A stretch of DNA of 64,000 nt, taken from Actinoplanes siamensis (GTDB lineage Bacteria > Actinomycetota > Actinomycetes > Mycobacteriales > Micromonosporaceae). A model generated the notes under the pieces. That model saw only the letters and a program-made list of their open reading frames with translations, had not been told where the DNA came from and did not search any database. Below, piece after piece: positions 37,763-47,100 of this stretch. A program made the translations under genes and the position numbers. Location: contig NZ_BOMW01000041.1 of the NCBI RefSeq assembly GCF_016862395.1, forward strand, positions 1 through 64,000. Direction: 5' to 3'. The number at the start of each line of letters is the position of its first letter. The first letter of the stretch is position 1.

Positions 37763-38542
37763 TCAGAGGGCGTCCGGCTCGATGTCGTGATAGGCGGCGC
37801 GCAGCTCGTCGAGCACCCGGCGGTCTCCGGCGAACACGACGTCGTCGATCCGGCCGATCTCGCGCACCCCGATCGCGGCGTTCGTGGCGAACGCGGCGCG
37901 CATCGTCGCCAGGTCGGCCGGCGAGACCGGCGCGACCCGGTGCGACGGCCGCCGGAGCAGGCGCATCGTCACGCCGGGCAGGCACGGCGCGTCCGGCCAG
38001 ACCACGTGTGCGCCGTCGGAGAAGCAGACGTTCCAGGTGGCGCCCTCGGAGACGAACCCGGCTCCGTCGGTGAACAGGGCGTCGTCGTACCCCAGTAGTT
38101 GCGCCTCGCGGCGCCGCCGCAGGGCGCCGAACAGGCCGGTGCTCTTGATCTGCGGGCTGTCCCGGACGTGCGCCACGGTCCCCGCGGTCATCGGCGGCAA
38201 CGGCGCCGTGCCCGCCGGGCGCCGGGTGACCAGGACGCGCGGGCTCCGCGCGCGAGCCGGGTGGCCCAGGTCCAGATCCGGGTCGAAGACCGTGACCCGG
38301 ATCGTGCACGCCCGGTCCGCCGGCGCCGCCCGGCGCACCAGTTCCCGGACCCGGTCCGGATCGAGGGGGACGCCGAAGGTGGCGCGGCAGTCCCGGACCA
38401 GCCGGTCGAGGTGCAGCGCGAGGCCCCGGACGCGGCCGCCCTCGACCCGGAACGTGGTGAAGTGGCCGTAATTGGTCATCGCGAGTGCCTGCAGCTCCGC
38501 CCCGGTCACCGGGCGCCCGTCGAGGTGGCCCGGCTCAGGCAT
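37763..38542 (-). CDS. pabC: Aminotransferase class IV, probable 4-amino-4-deoxychorismate lyase
   Basis: 259 residues, fold-type IV PLP enzyme with the PLP lysine Lys133 in SPQIKSTGLFGAL. EGATWNVCFSDG matches the conserved S/T-N block. It overlaps the end of the fused PabA-PabB gene by 8 bp, so the two are translationally coupled. Together they would turn chorismate into 4-aminobenzoate. Class IV transaminases of other specificity look alike, so the assignment rests on the operon. Confidence 0.85.
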   Translation of the reverse strand: MPEPGHLDGRPVTGAELQALAMTNYGHFTTFRVEGGRVRGLALHLDRLVRDCRATFGVPLDPDRVRELVRRAAPADRACTIRVTVFDPDLDLGHPARARSPRVLVTRRPAGTAPLPPMTAGTVAHVRDSPQIKSTGLFGALRRRREAQLLGYDDALFTDGAGFVSEGATWNVCFSDGAHVVWPDAPCLPGVTMRLLRRPSHRVAPVSPADLATMRAAFATNAAIGVREIGRIDDVVFAGDRRVLDELRAAYHDIEPDAL

Positions 38543-40649
38543 CGCTCGCCGCCGTCATCGGGTCGTGTTCCGGGAAACCGGCGCCGAGCAGGGTGAGCAG
38601 CGGAAGGGCCTTGACCGCCGTCTCGTCGAACTCCGCGACCGGGTCGGACATGGCGACGACCGCGCCGCCGACCCCGTAGCCGACCCGGCCCGGCTCCGCC
38701 ACCAGCGTCCGGATGGCGATGCTCAGGTCGACGGCCCCGGACAGCGAGAAGTATCCGATCGCACCCGAGTAGATGCCGCGGGGCCCCTCCTCCAACCGGT
38801 CGATGATCTCCATGGTGCGCAGCTTCGGCGCCCCGGTCATCGACCCGCCGGGGAAGGCGGCGCGGACGCAGTCGACCGGGCTGCGGTCCGGGCGCAACCG
38901 GGCCGTCACCGTGCTGATCAGCTGGTGCACCGTCGCGTAGGTCTCCACGGCGAACAGCTCCGGGACCGCCACCGAGCCGATCGCCGCGACCTGGGCCAGG
39001 TCGTTGCGCAGCAGGTCGACGATCATCAGGTTCTCGGCCCGGTCCTTCTCGCAGCCGGCCAGATCCCGCCGCAGCTCCTCGTCCTGTTCGGGAGAGCGGC
39101 CCCGCGGGCGGGTGCCCTTGATCGGCCGGGCCTCCACCCGCCGCTCGCCGTCGACGCGTAGGAAGCGCTCCGGCGAGGTGCTCAGGACCGACAGGTCGCC
39201 CAGGCGCAGCAGCGCCGCGAACGGAGCCGGATTGGCCCGGCGCAGCGCGGTGTACGCCGGCCACACGTCCAGCGTGGTCTCCACCTGGAGCTGGTTGGTC
39301 AGGCAGATCTCGTAGCTCTCCCCGGCGGCGATGGCGCGCCGGCAGGACTCGACGAGGTCCAGGTAGGCGCGGCGGTCGTGGCGCGGCGACACCGGCGCGG
39401 TCACCGGCTCCGGCGCCGCGGGCGGCCGGCTCCGGACCCCGGCCAGGCGCTCGACGCGGGCGCGGGTGGCGGCGAGCCAGTCACGGGCCGGCCCCTCGTC
39501 CCCGAGATGCAGGGCGAGCAGATAGGTGGTGGAGGTGTCGTGGTCGACGACCACACACCTGTCGGCGAACAGCAGCGACGCGTCCGGGTACGGGGAGCGG
39601 TGCGCCGGGCGGGCCCCGCACTGCGCCTTGAGCTCGTAGCCGAGATAGCCGACCCAGCCGCCCCGGAAGTCGAACGGCAGCTGCTCTCCGCCGGTCACCT
39701 CGGCGGCGCGCAGCCGGTCGTCCAGCCAGTCCAGCAGGGGCCGGACCACCCGGTGGACGCCCCGTCCGGAGCGGACGGTCACCGTGCCGGCGGTGACGTC
39801 CGCGGTGACCACCTCGGCGAGCGGGCCGCCGGTCGCGCCGAGCACCGAGAACCGGCCCAGGCGCGGGTCGGGGCGGCTGCTGTCCAGCCAGAACGCGAAC
39901 GGCTGGTCGCCGAAGAGCTCTTCGAAGACCTTTTCCGTGTCGTACGCCGTGGGCAGCTCCTCGACCACCAGCCGGTACCGCACCCGCGGCGTGGTGTCCG
40001 GCCGGCCCGGGCGCACCGGCCGCGGGCGCCGCGGGCGGGCACGCCTGCCGTGCCGCACGTTCCACGCGCCGCTGAGCTCGGCGAAGTTGGCCAGCAGGCG
40101 GTGCCCGTGCTCGGTGGCGATCGACTCGGGGTGGAACTGCACCCCCCACTGCGGGCGGGTGCGGTGCCGCAACGCCATCAACACCCCGTCCGGCGTCCAG
40201 GCGAGCCCTTGCAGGTCGCCGGAGAGGCGGTCGACCACCCACGAGTGGTAGCGCACCACCTGCTGCGGCGACGGGATGCCGGCGAACAGCCCGGTGCCGT
40301 CGTGCAGGACCGGGGACCGGCGGCCGTGCCGGGGCTCCGGGGCGAGCGCGATCGACCCCCCGCCGAGCATCGCGATGCCCTGGTGCCCGAGGCAGACGCC
40401 GAGCAGCGGGATCCGGCCGGTGGCGATGACGTCACGGCAGATGCCGAAGTCGGCCGGGACGCCCGGCGTGCCGGGCCCGGGGGAGATGACGACGTTGTCG
40501 AAGCCGTCGAGATGCCCCGCCCGCCACCCGGGCTCGTCGTTGCGGATCACCGTGGGCTCGGACCCGGTCACCTCACCCAGGTAGTGGGCCAGGTTGTACG
40601 AGAACGAGTCGTAGTTGTCGATGAGCAAGGTCCGCACACACACCCCCAT
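38535..40649 (-). CDS. pabAB: Fused aminodeoxychorismate synthase (PabA-PabB)
   Basis: 704 residues. The N-terminal glutamine amidotransferase (about 6-195) has DNYDSF, the oxyanion motif SPGPGTP, Cys86 in GVCLGHQG and His in FHPES. The C-terminal chorismate-binding domain (about 225-700) has RPIKGTRPRG, ENLMIVDLLRNDL and FPGGSMTGAPK. PIKGT is the PabB-type signature; anthranilate synthases usually carry PIAGT. It makes 4-amino-4-deoxychorismate from chorismate and glutamine. The start is uncertain: ATG 40649 or a GTG a few codons inside. It is first in an operon with pabC. Confidence 0.92.
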   Translation of the reverse strand: MGVCVRTLLIDNYDSFSYNLAHYLGEVTGSEPTVIRNDEPGWRAGHLDGFDNVVISPGPGTPGVPADFGICRDVIATGRIPLLGVCLGHQGIAMLGGGSIALAPEPRHGRRSPVLHDGTGLFAGIPSPQQVVRYHSWVVDRLSGDLQGLAWTPDGVLMALRHRTRPQWGVQFHPESIATEHGHRLLANFAELSGAWNVRHGRRARPRRPRPVRPGRPDTTPRVRYRLVVEELPTAYDTEKVFEELFGDQPFAFWLDSSRPDPRLGRFSVLGATGGPLAEVVTADVTAGTVTVRSGRGVHRVVRPLLDWLDDRLRAAEVTGGEQLPFDFRGGWVGYLGYELKAQCGARPAHRSPYPDASLLFADRCVVVDHDTSTTYLLALHLGDEGPARDWLAATRARVERLAGVRSRPPAAPEPVTAPVSPRHDRRAYLDLVESCRRAIAAGESYEICLTNQLQVETTLDVWPAYTALRRANPAPFAALLRLGDLSVLSTSPERFLRVDGERRVEARPIKGTRPRGRSPEQDEELRRDLAGCEKDRAENLMIVDLLRNDLAQVAAIGSVAVPELFAVETYATVHQLISTVTARLRPDRSPVDCVRAAFPGGSMTGAPKLRTMEIIDRLEEGPRGIYSGAIGYFSLSGAVDLSIAIRTLVAEPGRVGYGVGGAVVAMSDPVAEFDETAVKALPLLTLLGAGFPEHDPMTAASDA

Positions 40650-40771
40650 GGTCCCGCCGGATCTCCCGGCCGCCGCGCGCCGGGACCGCGGCAGGTGATT
40701 GTCCCCCGGTGGCCCGGACGGCTGTCGTCCGCGGCCACGGTCTCCGCCCGTGCGGCCATATACCCCGGAAA

Positions 40772-40949
40772 ACCGGTCGGGCGTTTCGATCCCGACCTGC
40801 CGGCCGGCGCCGTGGTGGCGGGCTCGGGTGGCGGTCCTGGGACGGCGCCGGGCTGTCCGGGGGCCAGTGGCAGACCGTCGCCAACGCCCGGGGCGGCGAT
40901 GCGTGCGGCGCCGCTGCTGCGGATCCTGGACGACCGGGTGCTGGTGTGA
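40772..40949 (+). pseudogene. Remnant of an ABC-transporter ATPase
   Basis: One frame reads DGAGLSGGQWQTVANAR (from 40841), the ABC signature motif and following helix. The neighbouring frame then gives MRAAPLLRILDDR (from 40899), matching the Walker B strand, with LDD for LDE, and ending at a TGA at 40947. Walker A and most of the domain are missing. The remaining sequence between pabAB and the chitinase (40650-41089) holds no other gene and includes the AT-richer chitinase promoter near 40980-41030. Confidence 0.6.
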
Positions 40950-41089
40950 GGAAAGCGGCCCCGGCGCCCCCGGAAATCACTGAAGTTTCTTAACAGATAA
41001 CTTGACTTCACCGGTCGCGATCTAGTTGAGTCGATGTACCTCTCATCCCCCTCGCTCCAGTACGTCCCCCGGCGTACGGAAGGTGAATT

Positions 41090-42004
41090 ATGTCGAGAAG
41101 AAGGCTGATGTCGATCCTCGCCGCGGTGAGCGTCGCCGTGGCCGGCGCCGCCGCGGCGATCATGCCGATGACGGCGTCGCAGGCCGCCGAGGCCTGTGTC
41201 ACCGCGTACAGCGGCTCGCAGGTGTACACCGGAGGCATGCGTGCCTCGTACAACAGCCACAACTGGACCGCCAAGTGGTGGACCCAGGGTGAGGCGCCCA
41301 GCACCGGCGGCTCCGGCGTGTGGGCCGACAACGGCGCCTGCGGCGGTGGCGGCGCCACCACCGCGCCGCCCACCGGCGGCAACAGCGGCTTCCCGGTCAG
41401 CGAGGCCCAGTTCAACCAGATGTTCCCGAACCGGATCGGCTTCTACTCGTACGCCGGCCTGCTCGACGCCGTCAAGAAGTTCCCCGCGTTCACCACCACC
41501 GGCAGCGACACGGTCCGCAAGCAGGAGGCCGCGGCGTTCCTCGCCAACGTCAACCACGAGTCCGGCGGCCTGGTCTACGTCGAGGAGCTGAACCAGGCGA
41601 ACTGGCCGCTCTACTGCGACCGCAACCAGCCGTACGGCTGCCCGGCCGGGCAGTCCGCCTACCACGGCCGCGGGCCGATCCAGCTGAGCTGGAACTTCAA
41701 CTACAAGGCGGCCGGTGACGCGCTCGGCATCGACCTGCTGAACAACCCGGACCGGGTCAAGAACGAGGCGTCGGTCGCCTACCAGACCGCGGTCTGGTAT
41801 TGGATGACCCAGCGCGGCCCGGGCACGATGACCCCGCACGACGCCATGGTCAACAGCCGCGGCTTCGGCGAGACGATCCGCAGCATCAACGGGTCGCTCG
41901 AGTGCAACGGCGGCAACCCCGCCCAGGTCCAGAGCCGGGTCGACGCCTACAACCGGTTCGCCGGCATTCTCGGGGTCACCCCGGGCGCCAACCTCTACTG
42001 CTGA
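41090..42004 (+). CDS. Secreted GH19 chitinase with N-terminal chitin-binding module
   Basis: 304 residues. A signal peptide (MSRRRLMSILAAVSVAVA... to about 33) is followed by a CBM5/12-type module at about 35-85 (YSGSQVYTGGMRASYNSHNW, AKWWTQGEAP). After a Gly/Thr/Pro linker comes the GH19 domain. NHESGG holds the catalytic Glu, and YHGRGPIQLSWNFNYKAAG is the GH19 signature. It hydrolyses chitin outside the cell, with likely antifungal activity. GGAAGGTG precedes the ATG. No DasR-type palindrome was found upstream. Confidence 0.95.
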   Translation: MSRRRLMSILAAVSVAVAGAAAAIMPMTASQAAEACVTAYSGSQVYTGGMRASYNSHNWTAKWWTQGEAPSTGGSGVWADNGACGGGGATTAPPTGGNSGFPVSEAQFNQMFPNRIGFYSYAGLLDAVKKFPAFTTTGSDTVRKQEAAAFLANVNHESGGLVYVEELNQANWPLYCDRNQPYGCPAGQSAYHGRGPIQLSWNFNYKAAGDALGIDLLNNPDRVKNEASVAYQTAVWYWMTQRGPGTMTPHDAMVNSRGFGETIRSINGSLECNGGNPAQVQSRVDAYNRFAGILGVTPGANLYC

Positions 42005-42022
42005 TCCCCGGAACAGCATCGA

Positions 42023-42056
42023 TCGAGGGGTACGGTCATCCGGCCGTACCCCTCGA
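42023..42056 (+). terminator. Rho-independent terminator of the chitinase gene
   Basis: A perfect 13-bp stem pairs TCGAGGGGTACGG (42023-42035) with CCGTACCCCTCGA (42044-42056), with an 8-nt loop. TTCTTCT follows. It lies 19 bases after the stop codon. Confidence 0.92.
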
Positions 42057-42115
42057 TTCTTCTCGCCTTTCGGGCGTGGGCCGGTGAGTGGCCGCGGGCG
42101 ATTCGTCGCTTGCCG

Positions 42116-42202
42116 CTACTCGGCGCCGGCGAGGTGTGCCTCGGGCGCGTGCCGGTCATCGACCCGGCGGTCGGCCTCGTCAAAGATTCCGTCGTCAGCC
42201 AT
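42116..42202 (-). CDS. Candidate 28-residue acidic small protein
   Basis: An ATG at 42202 opens 28 codons to a TAG. GGGAGG lies six bases before the ATG on the minus strand, an unusually good ribosome site. The peptide starts MADDGIFDEADRR and ends HLAGAE; it is rich in Asp, Glu and Arg and should be soluble. I recognise no family. It lies alone between the chitinase terminator and the end of the TetR gene, and could be the second cistron behind TetR. It may also be chance. Confidence 0.4.
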   Translation of the reverse strand: MADDGIFDEADRRVDDRHAPEAHLAGAE

Positions 42203-42282
42203 GGAGCACCTCCCGGAGAACCTCGTCTCATCGATGTGCGCCGGACAGGCTGAGCCGGCTCATCCGGGGCCGAGCCGGCGGT

Positions 42283-42864
42283 TCAGTGATCTCCGGGTGG
42301 CGAGGCCGCATCGGAACGGGCCGGGTCGAGCGTGCGCAGGAAGTGCTGGAACGCCTGATCGGTGCGGGCCGGGTCGCCTGTCGCGTCGAGGTCCAGGAGC
42401 AGGCCGCGGATCACCGCCAGGACCAGCGTCGCGTGGTCCTGGCGGCCGATGCCGCGCAGGCCCTCCGCGAGCGGTTCCAGCCAGTCCGTCGTCGCCGCGC
42501 GGCGGAAGTCCGGCCACAACTGCCGCAGGGAGTTGTCCCGCACCTGGTTGAACATCCGCAGGAACGGTTGCCCCGCCGGCCCGGTCATCGACGTCCAGGC
42601 GGTGCCCAGCGTGGTGGTGTACGGCTCGCCGGTCCGGGCCCGCAGCAGGGCGCCGAACGTGTCGAGCTGCCGTTGCCGCGCCTGCCCGAGGATGGCCCGC
42701 AGCAGGGCGTCGCGGGTGCCGAAGTGGTAGATCAGCATCCGGGCCGAGGCGCCGGTCGCGCGGGTCAGCGGCTCCAGCCGGTCGGGCAGGCCGTGCTCGA
42801 GCGCGTGGTCCGTGCACGCGTCGAGGAGCCGCTGTTTGATCTCGGGCTGCGATCGCCGTCCCAT
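42283..42864 (-). CDS. TetR-family transcriptional regulator
   Basis: 193 residues. The N-terminal helix-turn-helix spans about 5-55 (RLLDACTDHALEHGL ... ARMLIYHFGTRDALLRAIL), where YHFG is the TetR recognition-helix end. The ligand-binding half is helical. It is divergent from an alpha/beta-hydrolase gene across 63 bp, so it probably represses that gene and itself. The gap holds the AT-richer stretch CTTTTCGCGTAACAACCG, but no long palindrome is obvious. Confidence 0.88.
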   Translation of the reverse strand: MGRRSQPEIKQRLLDACTDHALEHGLPDRLEPLTRATGASARMLIYHFGTRDALLRAILGQARQRQLDTFGALLRARTGEPYTTTLGTAWTSMTGPAGQPFLRMFNQVRDNSLRQLWPDFRRAATTDWLEPLAEGLRGIGRQDHATLVLAVIRGLLLDLDATGDPARTDQAFQHFLRTLDPARSDAASPPGDH

Positions 42865-42927
42865 CACGCCATCTTTTCGCGTAACAACCGCTACGTCTAC
42901 CGTGGATCGGGACGGCGGGAGGCAGTC

Positions 42928-43599
42928 ATGAGGGTGGTTTTCGTGCACGGTGCGTGCGTGCGGGACGGCGAGTGGTGGTGGCACCGCACCGCGGAGCTGC
43001 TCCGCCGCCACGGGGTGGCCAGCGTGTCCCCGGAGCTGCCGAGCTGTGTCGGGGCGGCGGGCCTGGCCGAGGACGTCGCCGCGGTGCGGCAGGTGCTGCG
43101 GGACAGCGACGAGCCGGCGATCGTGGTGGCGCACAGTTACGGCGGCGTCGTCACCGCGGAGGCGGCCGCCGGCGCCGGCGCGGTCCGCCACCTGCTGCTG
43201 ATCTCCAGTTTCCTGCCCGAGGTGGGGCAGACCCTGTCGGACTTCGGCGACGGCGCCCCCGCGCCGTTCCTGGACGCCGATCCCGGGACCGGCACGTTCG
43301 GGGTCCGCCCCGAACTGCTCGCCGACACGTTCCTGCACGACTGCGACGCCGACGTCCGGGCGGAGGCGCCGGCGCACCTCGCGCGGCAGAGCCTGCGGGT
43401 GACGGGGCAGCCGGTCGGAGCGGCTGCCTGGCACGACATCCCCTCCACCTACCTGGTGTGCGCCCAGGACCGGGGCACCCCGGCGCGGCGGCAACGCGAG
43501 TTCGCCCGCCGGGCTGGCCGGGTCGTCGAGTTGGACGCCGGCCACCACCCGTTCCTGTCCCGCCCCGCCGACATTCGTGACCTGCTGCTGAGCGTGTAG
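42928..43599 (+). CDS. Alpha/beta-hydrolase
   Basis: 223 residues. The nucleophile elbow AHSYGG gives Ser70, VFVHGA is the oxyanion strand and a C-terminal GHHPF supplies the His. The size and the short cap fit the small EstC-like or hydroxynitrile-lyase-like hydrolases. GGGAGG lies seven bases before the ATG. It is divergent from the TetR gene, its likely regulator. The substrate is unknown. Confidence 0.88.
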   Translation: MRVVFVHGACVRDGEWWWHRTAELLRRHGVASVSPELPSCVGAAGLAEDVAAVRQVLRDSDEPAIVVAHSYGGVVTAEAAAGAGAVRHLLLISSFLPEVGQTLSDFGDGAPAPFLDADPGTGTFGVRPELLADTFLHDCDADVRAEAPAHLARQSLRVTGQPVGAAAWHDIPSTYLVCAQDRGTPARRQREFARRAGRVVELDAGHHPFLSRPADIRDLLLSV

Positions 43600-43818
43600 A
43601 GCGGGCCACGCCCGGGGAGAACGACAGGCGCCGGCCGGCTGGCGCCGAGAAGTGCCTCGACCCTCGTGAGGGAACTCCTGTGGTCAGCCGAGTCCCGTGC
43701 GACCGGCCCCGAGGGGTGCCTCGCAGGACTTCCAGGTCGAGGTGCGCCTGATGTGAGGCCGGGTTTCCCCGGTCCGGGCGGCGGGGACTTGGATCGGATG
43801 ACTGATGGAGGTTCGGGG

Positions 43819-44163
43819 ATGAGACTGGCGGCGACGACTATCAGTTCGCCGCGGCCGCGGCGGCTGGCGGAGTTCTACTCGCGGTTGCTGGACCTGCCGG
43901 TGCTCGTCGACAAGGACGGCTGGGTCGAGCTGGACGGGCTCTCCTTCCACTCCGCGGCCGGCTACGAGCCGCCGGCCTGGCCGGGCGAGCCGGGCCGCCA
44001 GCAGATGCAGATGCACCTGGACATCGAGGTCGACGACCTGGCGGCAGGGGTGGCGCGCGCGGTCGAGCTGGGCGCTGCGGTGGCCGATTTCCAGCCCCAG
44101 GCGGGGGTACGGGTGTGCCTGGACCCGGACGGCCATCCGTTCTGCCTGTTCGTGCGGGACTAG
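43819..44163 (+). CDS. VOC-superfamily (glyoxalase/bleomycin-resistance-like) protein
   Basis: 114 residues. One pair of beta-alpha-beta-beta-beta modules: RLAEFYSRLLDLPV at the start, MQMHLDIEVDDLAAGVARA in the middle and DPDGHPFCLFVRD at the end, typical of actinobacterial VOC proteins. His and Glu metal ligands are partly visible. GGAGG precedes the ATG. Its last 4 bp overlap the stop of the convergent ATPase gene. The 219 bp before it hold no recognised gene. Confidence 0.85.
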   Translation: MRLAATTISSPRPRRLAEFYSRLLDLPVLVDKDGWVELDGLSFHSAAGYEPPAWPGEPGRQQMQMHLDIEVDDLAAGVARAVELGAAVADFQPQAGVRVCLDPDGHPFCLFVRD

Positions 44164-47100
44164 CGCGCGGCCAGTTCCAGCACCTCCTCGGCCGAGAGCG
44201 GGCTTCGCGGATGGTGGCTCAGGCACAACGGGGACTGCATCTTGACGAACGACGCGCCTTCGACGGTGGCGTAGAACTGGCCGGCCCTGAGACGCGCCAC
44301 GTCGGCGATGTTGCTGCCCTTCGCCCGGGCCATGTCCTGCGCCGCGGCGATCTGGGCCGGGCTGTTGAGCAGGCCGAAGAACTGGGTGGCGGCGTTGCCG
44401 GGAATGCGGTTGTGCAGGCCCTTCGGCGCCTGCGTGGCGAAGACCAGGCCCAGGCCGTATTTGCGGGCCTGCGAGGCCAGCGCCAGCGTGCTGTGCGTGC
44501 ACGGGGTCATCGCGCCGGACGGGGCCAGCGTCTGCGCCTCGTCCATGACGAACAGACCGCCGAGCGGCCGGTCGCCGGCCGGATTCTGCTTGATCCACGA
44601 GAAGAGGGCGATCTGCAGCTGGTTGACGAAGTTCTGCCGCTGCTGGTCGTCGGGCAGACCGACGAAACTGATCACCGACACCCGGGCCCGCCGCCCCTCC
44701 GACGGGGTGAGCAACTCGCCGGGGTCGACGGGTGCGCCGCGCCCGCCGAACATCGGATCGTTGACCGTCGCGGCCCGCAGCAGCTGGGACATGTTGCCGG
44801 CCAGCTTGGTGGCGTCGTCGAGCAGGCTCACGCCGTCCGGCAGGTCGTTCAGCAGGCCCACCAGACCTTCAAGAGCATTTCCGCCGGTACGGGCGTAGCT
44901 CGTGACCGCCTCCCGCAGCACCGCCCGGCCCAGCACCGCCTTGTCGGTCTTGCCGTCCACCCGGGCGTGCGGGGCCAGCGCTGAGACTGCCGCGTCGACG
45001 CCCGCGGTGAAGGCGTCCGAGTCGTCCAGGATGCCGGCGAAGTCCGGGAGCGGTTGGAAGCTGAGCGGGCGGCCGCTGTCCCGGTTCGGTGTCCAGACCA
45101 CGACCTCGGTGGTCCGGAAGTACTCGGCGGCCCGTTCCGCGTCGCCCGCCGGCCAACTCTCCGGCGGTGACGGCCACGGCTGGCCGAGCCGGGCCAGGTC
45201 GTTGTTGGGGTCCAGCACGATGGCCGAGACGCCGCGCAGCGCGCACTCCTCGACCAGCCGCCGGATCAGCACCGTCTTCCCGGAGCCGGAACCCGCGAAG
45301 ATCGCCGTGTGCCGGCGCAGCGCTTCCAGCCCGACGGCGACGGTCTGGCCGCCGTCGAGCGCTGCCCCCACCGGCACGGCCAGATCGCCGAGCCCGACCG
45401 GCACGGCCAGATCGCCGGGCGCCGCCTGTCCGGGCGGGCCGGCCGGATCCCGGGGCCGGGGAACGCCGTCGCCCGTGCGGGCGGACGGGGTGATCGAGGC
45501 GCGGGGAAGCGTCTCCTGGAGCAAGGTGATCGAGGCGGTCGGCTCCCGGTCGCGGAGCCACGGCAGGAGCGGCTCCGCGCCGTACTCCTCGATCAGGCTC
45601 TTGAGGGCCGTGAGCCGCTTGACGTCCTCGCCGGTGAATGGCAGCACCTGCCCGCCGGCCTCCCGGAAGTCCTTGACCACCTCCTGGGTGCGGGTGCCCT
45701 TCGACCAGGGGTTGGTGTCCAGGTTGCGCAGCAGGTAGAGCCGTCGCTTGGTGACGCCTCTGGTCAGGCCGGCCGTGGTCACCGCGTTCCGGATGCGGTT
45801 CAGGACCGCGATGGCGTGCGTGGCGCCGATCGCCCGGAACGCCCAGTGCTCCTCGTCCTCCGGGTTTGCGTCGTCGTCCTCGCCGCCGAGGCTGCGCCGG
45901 AGCCGGGCGTGCAGGGCGGGCTTGCCGCCGGCCTGCGGGTCGATGCTGAACGCCTCGCCACCGGCGCCCCGCTCCGCGATCCAGGCGGTGAGACCCGCCG
46001 CCAGCAGCGCCGGCACCTCGCCGTCCTCGGTGTTCTGGTCGAGCGCTGTCCGCGGGTCGGCCTGCTGCAGCAGCTCGGCGTAGCGGTCGTCGATCTCCTT
46101 GAGGTCTCCTGCGGGCGGGTCCGCCTGCGGTATCGGCGCGCCGACCGTGCGCTCCGGCTGGAGGTTCCGCATCGGGGTCACGACCCCGGTGGCCAGACAG
46201 CTCCGGACATGGTTGTCGATGGTCTTGAGCAGCTCGCGCGGGGTGAAGTCGGCCGCCTGGGCGAAGGCCTCCGGCAGGATCGGCCAGGTCGGGTGGGGCG
46301 GGGTGAAGCCGGCCTCGCCGAACAGCGGGGCGAAGCGCTTCTCCACGAGTTCGCGGCCGAGCTCGGGGCTGGGGATCCGGCGCAGCGGGGCGGCCTCGCG
46401 GAACCGGTCCTGCACGGTGTCGGTCGCCTCGGTGGTGATGTCCGCCCAGGTGGCCGGCAGGCAGGTCACCACGGACAGCGAGCGGCGGGTGGTCTCCCGC
46501 AGCGACATCAGCCCGCCGGCGATCTGCTCCAGAAGCAGCGCCTGCTGCCAGTCGGTGACCCGGTCGCCCCGGGCGTTGGTAGCCTTCGTGGACTGTGCGA
46601 TCAGCAGGTCGATCTGGTCCACCGCGATCACCGCGGGCCCGGTCAGGGCGAGCAGCCGGGAGATGTCTCGGATCACCTCCTGCGCCGAGCGCTTGCCGCG
46701 CCGCATGCCCCAGGCGGCCCGGTCGCCGGGTTCCTCCTCGTCATTGGAGCAGAGGAACTCGTAGCCGATGTCCTGCGTGCGCGACGACTCGGCGGCCAGC
46801 AGGGCGAGCGCGCGGGCGGTGTCCTGGCACTCCACTCCGATCGGCCGGTGGTGCTTGCGGATCAGATCGGCGAACGCATCCAGCGCCGGCCGGGTGAGCT
46901 CGGCCCGGCCGGTGACCGCGCGGCGCACCGTCCGGGGCGCGCCGATGAGGTCCACCAGCCGGTTCAGGAACGTCGTGAGCTGGTTCTCCCCGCCGGCCGC
47001 GGGCCGGGCGAAGCCGTCCAGCATGGACAGTGCCGTGCTGCGCCAGAACGCGCTGGTCTCCAGCAGGCTGATCAGGAAGAAGTACCCGCCCTCGGCTTGG

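Noticed and set aside
40950-41089. DasR-type site before the GH19 chitinase
   Set aside because: The region has TTGAC- and AT-rich promoter-like sequence, but no TGGTCTAGACCA-like palindrome or direct repeat close to the consensus could be found.
42865-42927. TetR operator between TetR and the hydrolase gene
   Set aside because: Only 4-bp arms (CGTA/TACG) could be matched, which is too short to support a call.
43600-43818. Possible gene fragment before the VOC gene
   Set aside because: Short frames such as one ending SQDFQVEVRLM look protein-like, but no family could be recognised and there is no start signal.
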